Assembly (NCBI GenBank): GCA_019119305.1
Contig: DWXH01000040.1
Span: 1 to 64,000, forward strand
DNA: 64,000 nucleotides
From: Candidatus Alistipes merdigallinarum
GTDB lineage: Bacteria > Bacteroidota > Bacteroidia > Bacteroidales > Rikenellaceae
Reading direction: 5' to 3'
Shown: one piece after another, positions 1 through 10,300 of the stretch
Layout of the letters: the number at the start of each line of letters is the position of its first letter
Numbering within the stretch: the stretch's first letter is position 1
The notes under the pieces: generated by a model
Seen by the model: the letters and a program-made list of their open reading frames with translations, nothing else
What the model was told of the DNA's origin: nothing
Database searches by the model: none
Position numbers and translations under genes: made by a program

Positions 1-30
1 AAAGAAAAGAAAAGAAAAGAAAAGAAGGGA
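1..30. repeat. AAAGA pentanucleotide repeat at window edge
   Basis: Five perfect AAAGA units fill positions 1-25 and a degenerate unit (AGGGA) follows. The tract may continue upstream of the window. It ends about 42 bases before the start codon of the TonB-dependent receptor, so it lies in that gene's promoter or leader region. Unit-number change in such tracts can alter promoter spacing, but nothing here proves that it does. Confidence 0.7.
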
Positions 31-71
31 AGAAAGAACAATGATCAGACCGTCAATATAAAACACTGTAA

Positions 72-1976
72 ATGAAGAAATTTTACACATCCATACTGTT
101 TATCACATTCATAATCCAAACAGTGATGGCACAAAATCAGAAGTACGATACGCTTCAATCGCATCATACCTATGAAATTGGAGAGGTCGTTGTAACCGGA
201 ACCCGTAATGCAACTGACATCCGCCATCTTTCGCAAACCGTTTCGGTTATCGATCGCCCGAAAATCGATAATGCCATGCAACCGTCCTTGTTACCTGTAC
301 TTACTGAACAAGTACCCGGATTATTTGTCACTTCTCGCGGCATAATGGGTTACGGCGTATCGAACGGAGCTGCCGGAGGCATATCGCTTCGCGGATTGAG
401 TGGAGGAAATGCACGGTTAATGGTAATGATCGACGGTCATCCACAATATGCCGGTATCTTCGGCCACCCTATATCGGATGCCTATCAATCGTTTCTTGCC
501 GAACGCGTGGAGGTTCTAAGGGGACCGGCGTCTGTCCTTTATGGTTCGAACGCTATGGGAGGTGTAATCAATATCGTCACCCGCAAAATGCAGCAAGACG
601 GTGTAAGTACAAATTTGCATACAGGTTATGGCTCTTACAACACCCTGGAAACGGAACTGACCAACCGTATCCGCAAAGGACGTTTTTCGAGTATTCTCTC
701 CGGATCATACAACCGTACCGACGGACACCGCCCGGATATGGGTTTTGAACAGTACGGTGGATATGCAAAATTAAGCTATGAAATAACGGATCGCTGGAGC
801 CTGCGCGGCGACGTGAATGTAACGCATTTCAACGCCTCATATCCGGGCCCTGCAAATGCTCCGCTGCTCGACGGTGATCAACGCATTACACGGGGCGTGA
901 CTTCTCTTGCACTGGAAAACCGATATGAAAAGAGTTCCGGAGCAATAACTTTCTTCTACAACTGGGGAAACCACTGGATCAACGACGGCTATACACCCTC
1001 CGAAGGAGAAGGTCCTCAGGACGACCGATTTCTCTCGCATGACAACATGATGGGGGTTTCCCTCTATCAGAGTACTCGGTTTTTCAAAGGCAACCGTATT
1101 ACGTTAGGAATCGACTGGTTCCGTTACGGAGGTCGTGCATGGAACGAATATGTAAGCGGTGAAAATGTGGGGACGACCTCCAAACTGGTAGACAAACACG
1201 AAAACGAGTTGGCCGGATACGTCGATCTGCGCCAAGACATAGGATCATGGCTTACGTTCAATGCCGGATTTCGTGCTGACCACCACTCACGAGTAGGAAC
1301 TGAATGGGTACCTCAAGCCGGAGTGGCATTCCATCTTTCCCGCACCATAGAGCTAAAAGTCTCCGCCTCGAAGGGTTTCCGCTATCCGATTCTCCGTGAG
1401 ATGTACATGTTTCCGCCACAAAACCCCGATTTGCAGCCCGAATCAATGTGGAACTACGAACTGGCGTTCTCACAACGGTTGATGGACGGACGGCTGACTT
1501 ATGGAATAAACCTGTTCTATATCGATGGTAAGAACCTCATTATGACCCTTCCCAACCCGAACGGCAGCGGTATGCTAAACCAAAATTCCGGAGAAATTAA
1601 AAATACGGGAGTAGAAGTACAGGCAGATTTCCGCATCAATCGTTGGTGGTCGGTAGAAGGAAATTACAGCTACCTCCACATGAAAAATCCCATAATCGCC
1701 GCACCTAAACATAAACTACATACCGGAGTCTACTTTTCACACGGGCGTTGGAATGTCTCCACCGGGCTGCAATACATCGCCGGTCTTTATACCCAAACCG
1801 ACCCCGTATCGACAGAAGAGTTTGTATTGTGGAACCTACGGGCGTTATTTCAGGTCTCCCGCCAGCTCAGCATCTGGGCACGAGGTGAAAACCTATTGGC
1901 TCAACAGTATGAGATCAATGCCGGTTACCCGATGCCCCGGGCAACAATCATGGCCGGTTTCAATATTAATTTCTAA
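72..1976 (+). CDS. TonB-dependent outer-membrane receptor
   Basis: This is a 634-residue TonB-dependent receptor, an outer-membrane beta-barrel that imports scarce ligands using energy from TonB-ExbBD. A signal peptide (about residues 1-20, ending VMAQ) is followed by a TonB-box-like stretch (GEVVVTGT) and a plug domain (about 40-165) with the typical LRGLSGGNARLMVMIDGHP and VEVLRGPASVLYGSNAMGG segments. The rest is barrel and ends in a terminal phenylalanine. It lacks the N-terminal carboxypeptidase-like domain of SusC proteins and has no SusD partner, so it resembles siderophore, haem or cobalamin receptors of the FepA/CirA/BtuB type more than glycan receptors. The ligand cannot be told from sequence. 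The gene stands alone, with about 520 non-coding bases after it. Confidence 0.93.
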   Translation: MKKFYTSILFITFIIQTVMAQNQKYDTLQSHHTYEIGEVVVTGTRNATDIRHLSQTVSVIDRPKIDNAMQPSLLPVLTEQVPGLFVTSRGIMGYGVSNGAAGGISLRGLSGGNARLMVMIDGHPQYAGIFGHPISDAYQSFLAERVEVLRGPASVLYGSNAMGGVINIVTRKMQQDGVSTNLHTGYGSYNTLETELTNRIRKGRFSSILSGSYNRTDGHRPDMGFEQYGGYAKLSYEITDRWSLRGDVNVTHFNASYPGPANAPLLDGDQRITRGVTSLALENRYEKSSGAITFFYNWGNHWINDGYTPSEGEGPQDDRFLSHDNMMGVSLYQSTRFFKGNRITLGIDWFRYGGRAWNEYVSGENVGTTSKLVDKHENELAGYVDLRQDIGSWLTFNAGFRADHHSRVGTEWVPQAGVAFHLSRTIELKVSASKGFRYPILREMYMFPPQNPDLQPESMWNYELAFSQRLMDGRLTYGINLFYIDGKNLIMTLPNPNGSGMLNQNSGEIKNTGVEVQADFRINRWWSVEGNYSYLHMKNPIIAAPKHKLHTGVYFSHGRWNVSTGLQYIAGLYTQTDPVSTEEFVLWNLRALFQVSRQLSIWARGENLLAQQYEINAGYPMPRATIMAGFNINF

Positions 1977-2496
1977 GAAAACAACCGAAGCATGAAGACA
2001 GCATCTTGATCATGATGTTACCGCCACATCTTGCCGCTGCTACTTAATGGACAAATAAATGGCATAACTCATTTTCAAGGAGCTGTGTCTATGAGAATCC
2101 GTTTTCAACGACAACGCCAAATGTTTTCCGCTATGGGCAACCGGTACAATGCCAAACAACAGAAACAAACAGACAGGAACACAACTGCGAATTCCGTTGA
2201 AACAAGTAATTCAGGTAATATAATCCGTAATCCGTCTACCATTCGGGCCGTAAAGTTATCCTACTTTTGTATCATCACTAAACGATAGTGAAGATTATGG
2301 GGCCACACATTACCTGCCGCATAATGATTCCAGTCAATGGCCGCATTATCGACGGAAGAGAAAAAACAGCCATTTCCGACGTGTTACCGGAGACAAATCG
2401 TTCCGTTTCGCCCGGAAATAAAAAGCATAAAACAATGAAAGACCGACATAGTTTGGTTACGTTAGTTAACAAAAAAGACAACTAAACATAACAGAC
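1977..2496. other. 520-base stretch with no recognisable gene
   Basis: Between the receptor and the hydrolase only short open frames occur (about 60-85 codons, some with GTG starts). None has a recognisable domain or a clear ribosome-binding context, apart from an AAGGAGCTG sequence before an ATG at 2091 whose frame runs into low-complexity coding. A perfect TAnnTTTG -7 box (TACTTTTG, 2262-2269) is present on the plus strand without a matching -33 element. The stretch may be the relic of a lost gene or simply the long leader of the hydrolase. Confidence 0.5.
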
Positions 2497-3561
2497 ATGA
2501 CCAGAATACGAATCATTGCATTCGCTACGTTATTGTTTGCTACAAATGTATTAACGGCATCGGGAGGGACAACAAAAACTAAATCAACAGATATGGACAC
2601 ATTGGCATTAACACAAGAGTGGGATAAGACATTTCCACAGAGTGACAAAGTAACACACGAAAAGATAACCTTCCACAACCGGTACGGCATTATGCTTGCT
2701 GCAGACCTGTACAAACCGATAAATGTACAGGGTCGTTTAGCTGCCATAGCCGTCAGCGGGCCCTATGGCGCTGTCAAGGAACAGGTATCGGGACGGTATG
2801 CACAAACCCTCGCCGAACGGGGATTTCTGACTATCGCTTTCGATCCATCGTTTTATGGAGAAAGCGGAGGTTCACCGCGTTACCTCACTTCACCTGAAAT
2901 CAGCACAGAAGACTTCAGCGCCGCAGTCGATTATCTGATAACACGAGAGGATGTGGACGCCGAACGTATCGGCATTCTCGGCATTTGCGGCTGGGGCGGT
3001 TTTGCACTCAATGCCGCTGCCAACGACCCGCGCATCAAGGCTACCGTAACCTCGACCATGTACGATATGAGCCGTGTAAACGCGAACGGATACTTCGACT
3101 CCATGACCGCCGAAGACCGTTACAAATTACGGGAACAGTTAAACGAACAACGCACAAAAGATTATCAAAGCGATAATTACGCATGCAACGGAGGGGTTGT
3201 CGATCCGGTTCCAGATGACGCCCCGCTTTTCGTCCGCCAATACCACGACTACTATAAGACAACAAGAGGCTATCACCGCCGTTCCCCGAATTCGAATGGG
3301 GGAATCACCAAAACGAGTGTCCTCTCGTTTGTCAACATGCCTATCCTTTCCTACATCGATGAGATACGGAGTGCCGTGCTGATCATACATGGAGAGAAAG
3401 CCCATTCGCGTTATTTCAGCGAAGATGCCTTCAAAAAACTGAAGGGAGACAACAAAGAACTATTGATCGTTCCAGATGCCAATCACGTCGATTTGTATGA
3501 CAATTTAAAGATGATACCGTTCGATAAAATAGAAGACTTTTTCAGAAAAAATCTATATTAA
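2497..3561 (+). CDS. secreted alpha/beta hydrolase (YcjY/DLH-like)
   Basis: This 354-residue protein has a short N-terminal hydrophobic segment (residues 5-20, a likely signal peptide) and an alpha/beta-hydrolase core from about residue 55. The nucleophile elbow reads GILGICGWGG, which places Cys164 where most family members have serine; dienelactone-hydrolase and YcjY-type proteins share this feature. A late His (in PDANHVDLYDN, about residue 333) would complete the triad. The substrate is unknown. A clear hairpin terminator follows at 3652-3685, so it is probably the last or only gene of its unit. No promoter with both boxes was found directly upstream. Confidence 0.85.
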   Translation: MTRIRIIAFATLLFATNVLTASGGTTKTKSTDMDTLALTQEWDKTFPQSDKVTHEKITFHNRYGIMLAADLYKPINVQGRLAAIAVSGPYGAVKEQVSGRYAQTLAERGFLTIAFDPSFYGESGGSPRYLTSPEISTEDFSAAVDYLITREDVDAERIGILGICGWGGFALNAAANDPRIKATVTSTMYDMSRVNANGYFDSMTAEDRYKLREQLNEQRTKDYQSDNYACNGGVVDPVPDDAPLFVRQYHDYYKTTRGYHRRSPNSNGGITKTSVLSFVNMPILSYIDEIRSAVLIIHGEKAHSRYFSEDAFKKLKGDNKELLIVPDANHVDLYDNLKMIPFDKIEDFFRKNLY

Positions 3562-3651
3562 ATTTATCGTATACTTCGACAGACAAACGGCATCAGATCC
3601 TCAGATAAACATTTTTGGGATACTGAGCCTGCAAAACCACAACACCCCGAG

Positions 3652-3685
3652 CCTCGCGACAAAAACGTTGCGAGGTTTTCTTTTT
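3652..3685 (+). terminator. intrinsic terminator after alpha/beta hydrolase
   Basis: A nine-pair stem (CCTCGCGAC with GTTGCGAGG, one G-U pair) around a six-base loop is followed directly by TTTTCTTTTT. It lies 90 bases after the hydrolase stop codon and upstream of the GH127 promoter. Confidence 0.9.
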
Positions 3686-3824
3686 ACCTTTATCTGAAAG
3701 ATCCCTCTCCTAAAGATGCAATAATAACACAATAAGACTTACATTCAGACTGTAAAAAAGATCCGAATCAATAATATATGAAACGTCAGGGAAGTCTGTG
3801 TCTCATATTATTCTTTCCAAATTC

Positions 3825-3855
3825 TTGCATATTTAAGCTAGTTTTCCTATGTTTG
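3825..3855 (+). promoter_or_regulatory. Bacteroidetes-type promoter of GH127 gene
   Basis: TTG at 3825-3827, a 20-base spacer, then a perfect -7 box TATGTTTG at 3848-3855. Transcription would begin near 3861 and leave a leader of about 65 bases. This decides the start codon: an upstream in-frame ATG at 3778 would lie before the promoter, so the ATG at 3928 is used. Confidence 0.7.
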
Positions 3856-3927
3856 TTAACATACAGAGAAGGTTTGTATATAGAAAACAGTATATATTCA
3901 TCTAAAAATTCAATCAAACTCAACAAA

Positions 3928-5826
3928 ATGAAAAAACGTCTGACTTTACTTGCCGTTGGCTTGTCGCTTATCGGCATCGTAGGCCAAGCCGCCCCGAAAG
4001 CAAAATCGGCAGCCATCCGGAAAACTCCGCCCGCCGTTACGACCCACCTTGACGGACATATCGGAAACCGAATCGATGCCTGTATCCGTGTCCGCGTAAT
4101 AAGCGAAGACGAAAACCTGCTTGTCGCGCCTTTCAAGACCCAAAACGAATCCACCATGTGGCAAACCGAATTCTGGGGGAAATGGATGTTGGGCGCCATC
4201 GATGCCTATCGTTATAACGGCGATCCCGAATTGCTGCAAAAAATCACCAACGCCGTAAACGGACTGTTGGCTGTTCAGCTCGAAGACGGATACATCGGTA
4301 ATTACAAGCCCGAAGCCCAACTCGACTACTGGGACGTATGGGGACAGAAATACACCCTGTTGGGCCTGCAATCCTATTTCGATCTGACCGGAGATAAAAA
4401 AGCTTTGGAAGGCGCCTGCCGTCTGGCCGACCGGCTGATGACCCAGATTCCCGCTAAAAAAGAGATCGAAGCCGCCGGGTTTTATCAAGGTCTGCCCGCC
4501 ATCTCGATTCTCGAACCCTTCGTGTACCTGTACCAACACACGCAAAACGAAAAATACCTCGACTTTGCCCGATACATCGTTTCCCGGATGGAGGCCCCCG
4601 AAGGTCCGAAATTGATCAGTAAAGCGCTGGACGGAGTTCCCGTTGCCGAACGGTCGAGAACTTCGGGAAACATCAACGATTGGTACAGCAGAGTAAACGG
4701 GCAAAAAGCCTATGAGATGATGTCCTGCTACAACGGACTGCTGGAGCTCTACAAAATCACAAAAAATCCGGAATACCTCGACGCCATCGAGAAAAGCATG
4801 CAGAACGTCATCGATGAAGAGATCAACATCACCGGATCGGGAACCGCATTCGAATGTTTCTATCACGGCAAACGCCGGCAGACCGAACCCACCTACCATA
4901 CGATGGAGACCTGCGTGACGATGACCTGGATGCAAGTGTGCAAAAACATGCTCGATCTGACGAAAAACCCGATGTTCGCCGACCAGATCGAACGGACCAT
5001 GTATAACGCGCTGTTCGCCGCGCTGAAAGAAGATGCAGCACAGATTGCCAAATACAGTCCGTTGGAAGGGGTACGTTCGTCCGGCGAATCTCAGTGCGGC
5101 ATGCACGTGAACTGTTGCAATTCGAACGGACCGAGAGCCTTCGCCATGCTTCCCGACATTGCCGTGACCACAAGTCAGGACAGCATTTACGTCAACCTGT
5201 ACGGACCGATGACCTCAACCGTACAGATGGGCAAACGGGAGATAAAACTCGAACAGACAACAACCTATCCCGAAGAGGGGAACATCGAGATCAGCGTCGA
5301 TGCCCCGAAAAATTCGGAATTCGCTTTGTGCCTGCGTATTCCATCGTGGAGCAAGGTCAGTCAGGTAGCGGTAAACGGCAAAGCGATCGGAAACATCCAA
5401 CCGGGCAGTTATGTAACGATCAAGCAACTTTGGCAATCGGGCGACAAAGTCACCGTCAATCTCGACATGCGCGGACGGCTGACCGAACTGAACGGATATC
5501 AGGCCATCGAACGCGGACCGATCGTACTGGCTCGTGACTCGCGTTTCAACGACGGCTTCGTCGATGAGACCTCGATCGTTCAGGCCGATGCCGAAGGATA
5601 TGTCACCCTGATGCCCGTTGCCGAAGAGGAACGTCCCGAAAAGATGTGGATGGCATTCACGGCTCCGATGGTGATGGGAACCGACCTCGAAGGAGACCTC
5701 GCCAAACCGTTGCAGATCAAACTCTGCGATTTCTCCTCTGCCGGGAATACCTGGAACCGGGCAATCCGCTATCGGGTTTGGTTGAAAAAGACATTAGACG
5801 TAAGGGGGCTCAAACCCAATGAATAA
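3928..5826 (+). CDS. GH127 beta-L-arabinofuranosidase-like glycosidase
   Basis: This 632-residue secreted protein belongs to glycoside hydrolase family 127 (former DUF1680), whose characterised member HypBA1 removes beta-L-arabinofuranose using a zinc-bound cysteine nucleophile. The signature residues are visible: ETC (Glu327, Cys329) and NCCNSNG (Cys396, Cys397) match the Glu-Cys-Cys-Cys zinc site, and the second motif carries the nucleophile. A helical (alpha/alpha)6 barrel occupies about residues 40-440 and beta-sandwich domains follow. The start at 3928 gives a clean signal peptide (MKKRLTLLAVGLSLIGIVGQA) and fits the promoter at 3825-3855. It is not inside a SusCD locus. The family also has members with other specificities, so the sugar is inferred. 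Confidence 0.9.
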   Translation: MKKRLTLLAVGLSLIGIVGQAAPKAKSAAIRKTPPAVTTHLDGHIGNRIDACIRVRVISEDENLLVAPFKTQNESTMWQTEFWGKWMLGAIDAYRYNGDPELLQKITNAVNGLLAVQLEDGYIGNYKPEAQLDYWDVWGQKYTLLGLQSYFDLTGDKKALEGACRLADRLMTQIPAKKEIEAAGFYQGLPAISILEPFVYLYQHTQNEKYLDFARYIVSRMEAPEGPKLISKALDGVPVAERSRTSGNINDWYSRVNGQKAYEMMSCYNGLLELYKITKNPEYLDAIEKSMQNVIDEEINITGSGTAFECFYHGKRRQTEPTYHTMETCVTMTWMQVCKNMLDLTKNPMFADQIERTMYNALFAALKEDAAQIAKYSPLEGVRSSGESQCGMHVNCCNSNGPRAFAMLPDIAVTTSQDSIYVNLYGPMTSTVQMGKREIKLEQTTTYPEEGNIEISVDAPKNSEFALCLRIPSWSKVSQVAVNGKAIGNIQPGSYVTIKQLWQSGDKVTVNLDMRGRLTELNGYQAIERGPIVLARDSRFNDGFVDETSIVQADAEGYVTLMPVAEEERPEKMWMAFTAPMVMGTDLEGDLAKPLQIKLCDFSSAGNTWNRAIRYRVWLKKTLDVRGLKPNE

Positions 5827-5858
5827 AGAGCCGTTTACACCCGTCCAAACGAAACGAA

Positions 5859-5888
5859 GAGAGTCCGCCAAATGGCGGGCTCTCTTTC
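5859..5888. terminator. bidirectional terminator between GH127 and gltD
   Basis: GAGAGTCCGCC (5859-5869) pairs with GGCGGGCTCTC (5874-5884) around an AAAT loop. TTTCGTTC follows on the plus strand and TTCGTTTCG on the minus strand. It sits between two convergent genes and can serve both. Confidence 0.85.
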
Positions 5889-5912
5889 GTTCAGCACGTC
5901 GCTTGCGCGACT

Positions 5913-7355
5913 TTATTTAGAAAAAGGCGTCTCTTCTTTCCGTAAGAAAGCATCGATACCGACTGCCGCACGACGCCCGGAAGCCATGGCCCGAACGACG
6001 AGTGACGCACCCGATGCAGCATCTCCTGCGGCAAAAACCTTGTTTACAGAGGTCTCATTGTTTTCACCTATCGCGACATTTTTCCGACCATCCAGGCCAA
6101 CACCCAAATTCTGTACCAACCCTTCGTAAACGGGATGTACAAAACCCATCGCCAACAAAACAAGGTCGGCCTTGATGATCTCCTTTTCCCCTGTATGTAT
6201 CATGTTCATCCGTCCTGTTTCGGGATCCTTTTCCCATTCAACCCGCTCAACCTCGACTCCGGTCAGCACCCCGTTTTCACCGATAAAACGAGTGGTCCCG
6301 AGATTCCAACGCCGTTCACAGCCCTCTTCGTGCGAAGAGGAGGTTTTCAATACCATCGGATACATCGGCCACGGAGTATCCGGATTCGAACCGACCGGAG
6401 GTTTGGGCATGATCTCGATCTGGGTAATTTTAACCGCACCCTGGCGTACGGAGGTTCCGACACAATCCGACCCCGTATCTCCACCACCAATTACCAGCAC
6501 GTGTTTGCCTTTGGCCGTAATCCGATCCTTTTTGGCAACCTCTTCTCCGGCATTCACCCGGTTCTGCTGCTGCAGCAACTGCAGGGCAAAATAGACCCCT
6601 TTCAAGTCACGGCCTTCGACCGGCAGATCACGCGGAACTCCCGACCCGATCGCTACACAGACGGCATCATAATCACGAAGCAGCTCATCGGTTCCGAGGT
6701 CGCGACCCACGCAGACCGACGTACGGAATTCGATTCCCTCCTCTTCGAGCAGTTTCAAACGGCGGTCGATGATCTTTTTGCTGAGCTTGAAATCGGGGAT
6801 ACCCAAACGGAGCAAACCTCCGATAAACTCGTTCTGTTCGAATACGGTCACGCTGTGTCCCTTTTTATTGAGCTGATTGGCACAAGCCAAACCGGCAGGA
6901 CCCGATCCGATGACAGCCACCCGCTTCCCGGTACGTTTTTTCGGAGGTCGGGCTACGACGTACCCTTCGGCGAACGCCCTTTCGACGATCGAGGCCTCGT
7001 TCTCCCGAATCGTCACCGGCGCATCGTGCAGTTTCAGTACGCACGACTTCTCGCACAACGCCGGACAGACCCGACCGGTAAACTCCGGAAAATCGTCCGT
7101 CGCCGACAACGACAGGTAGGCTTCCTCCCACCGTCCGCGATAGGCCAGATCCTGCCATTCGCCCTGCCGGTTCCCCAGCGGGCAGGCCCAGTGGCAAAAG
7201 GGCACCCCGCAATCCATACAACGCGACGCCTGCAACCTGCGGTCCTCGATGTTGAGCGTCTGTTCAACTTCCGTATAATCGTATATACGATCGTGTATCG
7301 GCCTGTATCCGGCCTCTTTACGACCTATAGTCAAAAATGCTTTCGGATTTCCCAT
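5913..7355 (-). CDS. gltD: glutamate synthase (NADPH) small subunit
   Basis: GltD takes electrons from NADPH through FAD and passes them by iron-sulphur clusters to GltB, which makes glutamate from glutamine and 2-oxoglutarate. The 480-residue protein has the N-terminal cluster-binding cysteines (Cys46, Cys49, Cys54 and Cys58 in CMDCGVPFCHWACPLGN), an FAD-binding GSGPAGLACANQL motif and an NADPH-binding IGGGDTGSDC motif. I chose the ATG at 7355, giving MGNPKAFLTI, the usual beginning of the family. A GTG at 7376 would add seven residues. It lies 24 bases after gltB in the nitrogen-assimilation cluster and ends at a bidirectional terminator. Confidence 0.96.
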   Translation of the reverse strand: MGNPKAFLTIGRKEAGYRPIHDRIYDYTEVEQTLNIEDRRLQASRCMDCGVPFCHWACPLGNRQGEWQDLAYRGRWEEAYLSLSATDDFPEFTGRVCPALCEKSCVLKLHDAPVTIRENEASIVERAFAEGYVVARPPKKRTGKRVAVIGSGPAGLACANQLNKKGHSVTVFEQNEFIGGLLRLGIPDFKLSKKIIDRRLKLLEEEGIEFRTSVCVGRDLGTDELLRDYDAVCVAIGSGVPRDLPVEGRDLKGVYFALQLLQQQNRVNAGEEVAKKDRITAKGKHVLVIGGGDTGSDCVGTSVRQGAVKITQIEIMPKPPVGSNPDTPWPMYPMVLKTSSSHEEGCERRWNLGTTRFIGENGVLTGVEVERVEWEKDPETGRMNMIHTGEKEIIKADLVLLAMGFVHPVYEGLVQNLGVGLDGRKNVAIGENNETSVNKVFAAGDAASGASLVVRAMASGRRAAVGIDAFLRKEETPFSK

Positions 7356-7379
7356 AATTGTAAGTTTTTTTGTCACGGA

Positions 7380-10300
7380 TTAATAATCACGTTCCACTTG
7401 GGCGATTTTCTGTTCGAGCGCAGCCATGCGCTGTGCATGCAGCACCTTTTTGTACTCGATCGGCATCACCTTAATGAACTGTCCGACATATTCGCCCCAG
7501 TTGTCGATCATGGTCTTGGCCAACGGACTGCCCGTATGGTAGTAGTGCGCACTGATCAGCGCATGCAGCTCTTTGGTGTCGAACGACTCCTCGACCAGGG
7601 AGAGCTCAACCATCTCCATGTTACAGAAATAGTCGAAATTTCCCAGCTTATTCCATACATAGGCTACACCGCCGCTCATACCGGCAGCAAAGTTCCGGCC
7701 GGTCGTCCCCAACACGACCGTACGCCCGCCGGTCATATACTCGCAGCAGTGATCCCCGACCCCTTCGACAACCGCCGTCGCACCGCTGTTCCGCACACAG
7801 AAGCGTTCGCCGACCTGACCGTTGATATATACCTCGCCTTCTGTGGCTCCGTACAACAGCGTATTTCCGGCAATGATATTGTCCTGCGGCAGGAAGATCG
7901 AATTTTTGGGCGGGGTTACAACGATCTTTCCTCCGGAAAGGCCTTTGCCGAGATAGTCGTTGGCATCGCCCTCCAACCGGAAGGTAACTCCGTGGCACAG
8001 AAAGGCTCCGAAGCTTTGACCGGCCGACCCCTTAAAAGTCACGCTGACGGTATCTTCCGGAAGCGCTTCATTACCGTATTTCGCTGTGATCCGACCCGAA
8101 AGCATCGCTCCCACCGAACGGTCCGTATTGCAGATCGGGAAGTTCAGATGCACCGGCATCTTCGACTCAATCGCCGGCGTAGCCATGCCGATAATCGAAC
8201 GGTCCTTAACCTTCTCAATCTTGTGATCCTGCACGGTCATGCGCCGTACATCCTCCGTATCGGCATCAGCCGGACGATAAAGGATGCGGGAAAGATCGAC
8301 TTTCGAGATCTTCGTTCCCGGAGCGAACTTACGCTGTTGAATCAGGTCGGTCCGTCCGATGATGTCATCCAGACGGGTGAAACCGAGTTCAGCCAGATTT
8401 TCGCGCACATCTTCGGCCAGGAAGTTGAAGAAATTCACCAGATATTCGTAGCGGCCCCGGAAGTGTTCGCGCAGACGTTCGTCCTGCGTCGCCACTCCGA
8501 CCGGACAGGTGTTCATGTGGCACTTACGCATCATGACACAACCCAGAACGATCAAAGCACTGGTTGCAAATCCGAACTCTTCGGCTCCGAGCATGGCAGC
8601 GATGACGATGTCGCGTCCGGTCTTCAGCTGACCGTCGGTCTGGAGGGTCACCTTACCCCGCAATCCGTTGATCACCAAAGTCTGCTGTACATCGGAAAGA
8701 CCGATCTCGGTCGGCAGTCCGGCATGTTTCACCGAGCTGACCGGGCTGGCCCCCGTACCGCCTTCACCGCCGCTGATCAGGATCATGTCGGCTTTGGCCT
8801 TGGCCACACCGGCCGCAATCGTACCGATACCGCTCTCCGAAACCAGCTTCACACTGATCCGCGCTTTCGGATTGACGTTCTTAAGATCGAAAATCAACTG
8901 AGCCAAATCCTCGATCGAATAGATATCGTGATGGGGCGGCGGAGAGATCAGCGAAATACCGGGAATCGAATGACGCGTCTTGGCAATCATCTCATCCACC
9001 TTGTATCCGGGCAACTGTCCTCCCTCACCGGGCTTGGCCCCCTGTGCCACCTTGATCTGAATCTCATCGGCATTGACCAGATATTCGGCATTCACCCCGA
9101 ACCGGGCGGAAGCCACCTGTTTGATCGCACTTCGGGCCGAGGTGCCATCAGCATGCGGATGATAACGTTCCGGGTCTTCGCCACCCTCTCCCGTGTTACT
9201 TTTGCCTCCGATCTTATTCATCGCCATAGCCAACGCTTCATGGGCCTCGCGGCTAAGTGAACCGAACGACATGGCTCCCGTTACGAAACGCTTCATAATC
9301 TCCGAAGCCGGTTCTACTTTCGAGACATCGATCGGATTCTTTTTCAACTCCATCAGATCACGCAGGAACATCGGAGACGACTTCTCGTTCACCAAACGGG
9401 TGTACTCCTTGAACTTCTTGTAACTGCCCAAACGGGTAGCCAGTTGCAAGGTCGATATGGTTTCCGGATTCCATGCGTGCTGCTCGCCATCCTTGCGATA
9501 GGAATAATTACCAAAGTTTTCGAGCAACTCCGTATCATCAAAATCTTCACCGAAACCGTGTGCATGGGCCTTCAGCGTATCAGCAGCAATATCATCCAGA
9601 TCGGCGCCCTCGATTTTCGAAGTCATGCCGTGGAAATAACGGTCGAGCAGGGCATTCGAAAGACCTACCGCCTCGAAAATCTTCGCACCACGGTAGCTTC
9701 GGATCGTCGAAATACCCATCTTGGAGATGATCTTCAACAGCCCTTTGTTGAGGGCCTTGACATAGTGTTTCTCCGCCGTTTCGTAGTCGAGCTGGATGTC
9801 GCCCTTCTCGACCAGACGATCCAATACGGCAAAGGCCATATACGGATTGACCGCACTCGCCCCGAACCCGATCAACAGAGCCATGTGCATCACCTCGCGG
9901 GCCTCTGCCGTCTCGACGATCAGGGCAATCTGCGCCCGTTTCCGTTTGCCGGTCAAATAGTGGTGTACAGCCGACAGGGCGAGCAGAGAGGGGATCGGAG
10001 CATGTTCCGCATCAACCCCCCGATCGCTCAGAATGACATAATTGATCCCGTCATCGACCGCCTTTTCAGCCGTTTCACACAGTCGGTCTACCGCTTCTGC
10101 CAATCCGCTCGCCCCTCCCTGAGCTTCGAACAACATCGGTAGGGTCCTTGTCCGGAACCCCTTGTATTGCAGGTTATTCAGAATATCCAGCTCCGTATTG
10201 GTCAGAATCGGACTGGGTAGTTTCACCACTTTACAGTGTTCGGCCGACGGATGCAGGATATTCCCGTCCACCGCACCGATATAGCTTGCGATCGACATCA

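Noticed and set aside
2031-2485. Two short frames of 85 and 65 codons between the receptor and the hydrolase
   Set aside because: No domain, atypical composition, and one needs a GTG start. I could not support either as a gene.
3778-3927. Upstream in-frame ATG extending the GH127 protein by 50 residues
   Set aside because: It lies before a perfect promoter, and the extension would bury the signal peptide at 3928.
3946-5106. A 386-codon open frame antisense to the GH127 gene
   Set aside because: It lies fully inside a well-supported glycosidase, and its product has no recognisable sequence.
6135-9260. A 1041-codon open frame antisense to gltD and gltB
   Set aside because: It overlaps two certain genes. 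Its translation has no domain and is rich in Arg, His and Thr, which is what antisense frames of this codon bias produce.
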